The notes under the pieces: generated by a model
Told to the model about the DNA's origin: nothing
The model's input: the letters and a program-made list of their open reading frames with translations, nothing else
Database searches by the model: none
Program-made: the position numbers and the translations under genes
Origin: Thermoplasmata archaeon
GTDB taxonomy: Archaea > Thermoplasmatota > Thermoplasmata > Methanomassiliicoccales > Methanomethylophilaceae
Direction: 5' to 3'
Assembly: GCA_015063185.1 (NCBI GenBank)
Contig: SUSY01000002.1
Location: 19,222 to 83,221 of the forward strand
DNA: 64,000 bases
Part shown: one piece after another, positions 63,164 through 64,000 of the stretch
How the letters are laid out: every line of letters begins with the position of its first letter
Numbering within the stretch: position 1 is the stretch's first letter

Positions 63164-63376
63164 TCACCTCATTCCGAGCTTGCGGGCCTCTCTGCTGGTT
63201 TCGCGGAGCATGAGGATGTCTCCCATCCTGACGGGGCCCATGATGTTCCTGGTGATGATCCTTCCCTTGTCGCGTCCCTCGAGGACCCTGACCTTGACCT
63301 GAGTTGCCTCACCGGTCATTCCGGTCCTTCCGATGATCTCGACGACCTCGGACGGGATGCTGTCAACGTCTACCAT
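63164..63376 (-). CDS. rps28e: 30S ribosomal protein S28e
   Basis: A 70-residue eS28 protein. [37 protein letters not shown] and the invariant C-terminal end [14 protein letters not shown](GM)R identify it. It starts 16 bases after the L7Ae stop. Confidence 0.97.
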   Translation of the reverse strand: MVDVDSIPSEVVEIIGRTGMTGEATQVKVRVLEGRDKGRIITRNIMGPVRMGDILMLRETSREARKLGMR

Positions 63377-63392
63377 TCAGATCCCTCCGGAA

Positions 63393-63758
63393 TCAGTTCT
63401 TGAGTGCCTTGACAGCGGCGACGATCTCTTCGCAAACAGCCTTTCCCTTTCCGACATCGGTGATTGCGACGGATGCAGTGGGCTTCTCGAGTCCGATAGC
63501 GTTACCGAGCTCTGCCTTGCTGGGGACGTAGACGTATGCGACGTTCCTCTCCTCACAGAGTGCGGGGATGTGTGCGAGGATCTCTGGGGGCTCGACATCT
63601 GCTGCCATGATGACGATTGCTGCGTCTCCTCTCTCGACAGCTTTGGTGACCTCGTTGGTTCCCTTCTTGATCTTACCGCCGTCGCGGGCGATCTCTGCGA
63701 GGGAGTATGCTTTGTCGGAAAGCTCCTTGGGTGTTTCGAACTTGACGTATACAGACAT
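63393..63758 (-). CDS. rpl7ae: 50S ribosomal protein L7Ae
   Basis: A 121-residue kink-turn-binding protein that belongs to the large subunit and also to archaeal RNase P and C/D and H/ACA guide RNPs. Marks are [57 protein letters not shown]. First gene of the operon; a GCCATAAATAG box near 63870 would give a leader of roughly 85 bases. Confidence 0.97.
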   Translation of the reverse strand: MSVYVKFETPKELSDKAYSLAEIARDGGKIKKGTNEVTKAVERGDAAIVIMAADVEPPEILAHIPALCEERNVAYVYVPSKAELGNAIGLEKPTASVAITDVGKGKAVCEEIVAAVKALKN

Positions 63759-63878
63759 TTCAATTACCTCTTTCAGACCTCTTCATTCGTGCCTCTTGAT
63801 GAGGAATTCCGAAAAGGTCCTCATTATTCATCGGCTCTTGTAGAGCAAGGGGTCTATCTGTTTACTCTATTTATGGCT

Positions 63879-63908
63879 TTTCGACGTTTCGTGTGGGTAA
63901 CGTCGAAA
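63879..63908. repeat. 10-bp inverted repeat upstream of L7Ae
   Basis: TTTCGACGTT (63879-63888) and AACGTCGAAA (63899-63908) are exact reverse complements with a ten-base loop. They lie directly beside an AT box that reads CTATTTATGG on the plus and CCATAAATAG on the minus strand. Towards L7Ae the repeat is just upstream of the TATA box; on the plus strand it spans the possible start site of an unseen gene. Confidence 0.45.
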
Positions 63909-63937
63909 GTGCTCGCAGTCCTTGTCGGATTGTTCGC

Positions 63938-64000
63938 TCATTCGGTCTGTTTCATGTCGGACCGGGCCTTGCTGCCCCAAGGCCACGACTTAGGATGTTC
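63938..64000 (-). CDS. Possible C-terminal end of a gene cut by the window edge
   Basis: An open minus-strand frame enters from the right edge and ends at TGA 63938, reading EHPKSWPWGSKARSDMKQTE. It would be the 3' end of a gene upstream of the L7Ae operon. Twenty codons are too few to judge, and the same bases can fold on either strand (GGCCTTG/CAAGGCC inside GTCG/CGAC), so a structured RNA is an alternative. Confidence 0.25.
   Translation of the reverse strand, partial: EHPKSWPWGSKARSDMKQTE

Overview
The window reads as a chromosome segment of a euryarchaeote. It has split archaeal PurS/PurL/PurQ, PurP, pantoate kinase plus CoaBC, CDP-archaeol synthase, eIF2-gamma, aIF5B, S6e, S28e, L24e, L7Ae, RpoK, MBF1, the proteasome ATPase PAN, an RPA operon and HerA. 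Many start codons lie 22-35 bases behind a TATA box with no leader, as in archaeal leaderless mRNAs. My best placement is Thermoplasmata, probably Methanomassiliicoccales. This is an inference from family content and from how rarely TAG is used as a stop (4 genes, against mostly TGA); no mcr, mtr or pyl gene is present to prove it. No tRNA, rRNA, CRISPR array, integrase or insertion sequence was seen.

Layout. 1-2.1 kb: the start of carS, a GtrA protein and a GT87-like membrane glycosyltransferase. 2.1-9.6 kb: an XPD/Rad3 helicase, a small conserved protein, SerA with a class V aminotransferase (serine synthesis), an aspartate-type aminotransferase and PurP. 9.9-18.2 kb: information processing (RPA and its partner, GPN GTPase, PAN, MBF1, DUF2240, RpoK, S2, MEMO). 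18.3-25.7 kb: membrane and surface functions (a sodium/solute symporter with an extra C-terminal membrane module, an acyltransferase, small membrane proteins, a GT87-like enzyme) plus the riboflavin kinase/regulator RbkR. 25.8-32.6 kb: a structured intergenic element, the purS-purL-purQ operon, TrmI, and prs-proS. 32.7-42.6 kb: HerA-DUF357, the tmk-coaBC-pantoate kinase operon, a PfkB-YggU-Toprim operon, sugar-nucleotide and glycosyltransferase genes, and a cyclophilin.

42.7-54.9 kb is the unusual part. A vWA protein, a PP2C phosphatase and two atypical Ser/Thr kinases form one tight operon matching the TerY-P (E. coli YegL/YegK/YegI) triad. Directly upstream on the same strand is a second unit of HD-RyR, TIR-Sel1 and a giant Sel1-repeat protein, and a transglutaminase-like gene converges on the far side. 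TIR, RyR, HD and Sel1 modules with a phosphorylation triad suggest a stress or anti-parasite signalling island. HD-RyR and TIR-Sel1 are separated only by an in-frame TAG, so an amber-decoding host could make them as one protein. 55-63.8 kb returns to housekeeping: a HAD protein, PIN-eIF2-gamma-S6e, a dolichol-phosphate-mannose-type glycosyltransferase with PGI/PMI and aIF5B, and Ndk-L24e-S28e-L7Ae.

A regulatory theme joins distant loci. The serC-serA and purS promoters share the 12-mer CGCATGCGCGTG (an 18-bp perfect palindrome at purS), and the prs promoter carries a related inverted repeat between TATA box and start site. Serine/one-carbon supply, PRPP and purine synthesis may therefore share one regulator.
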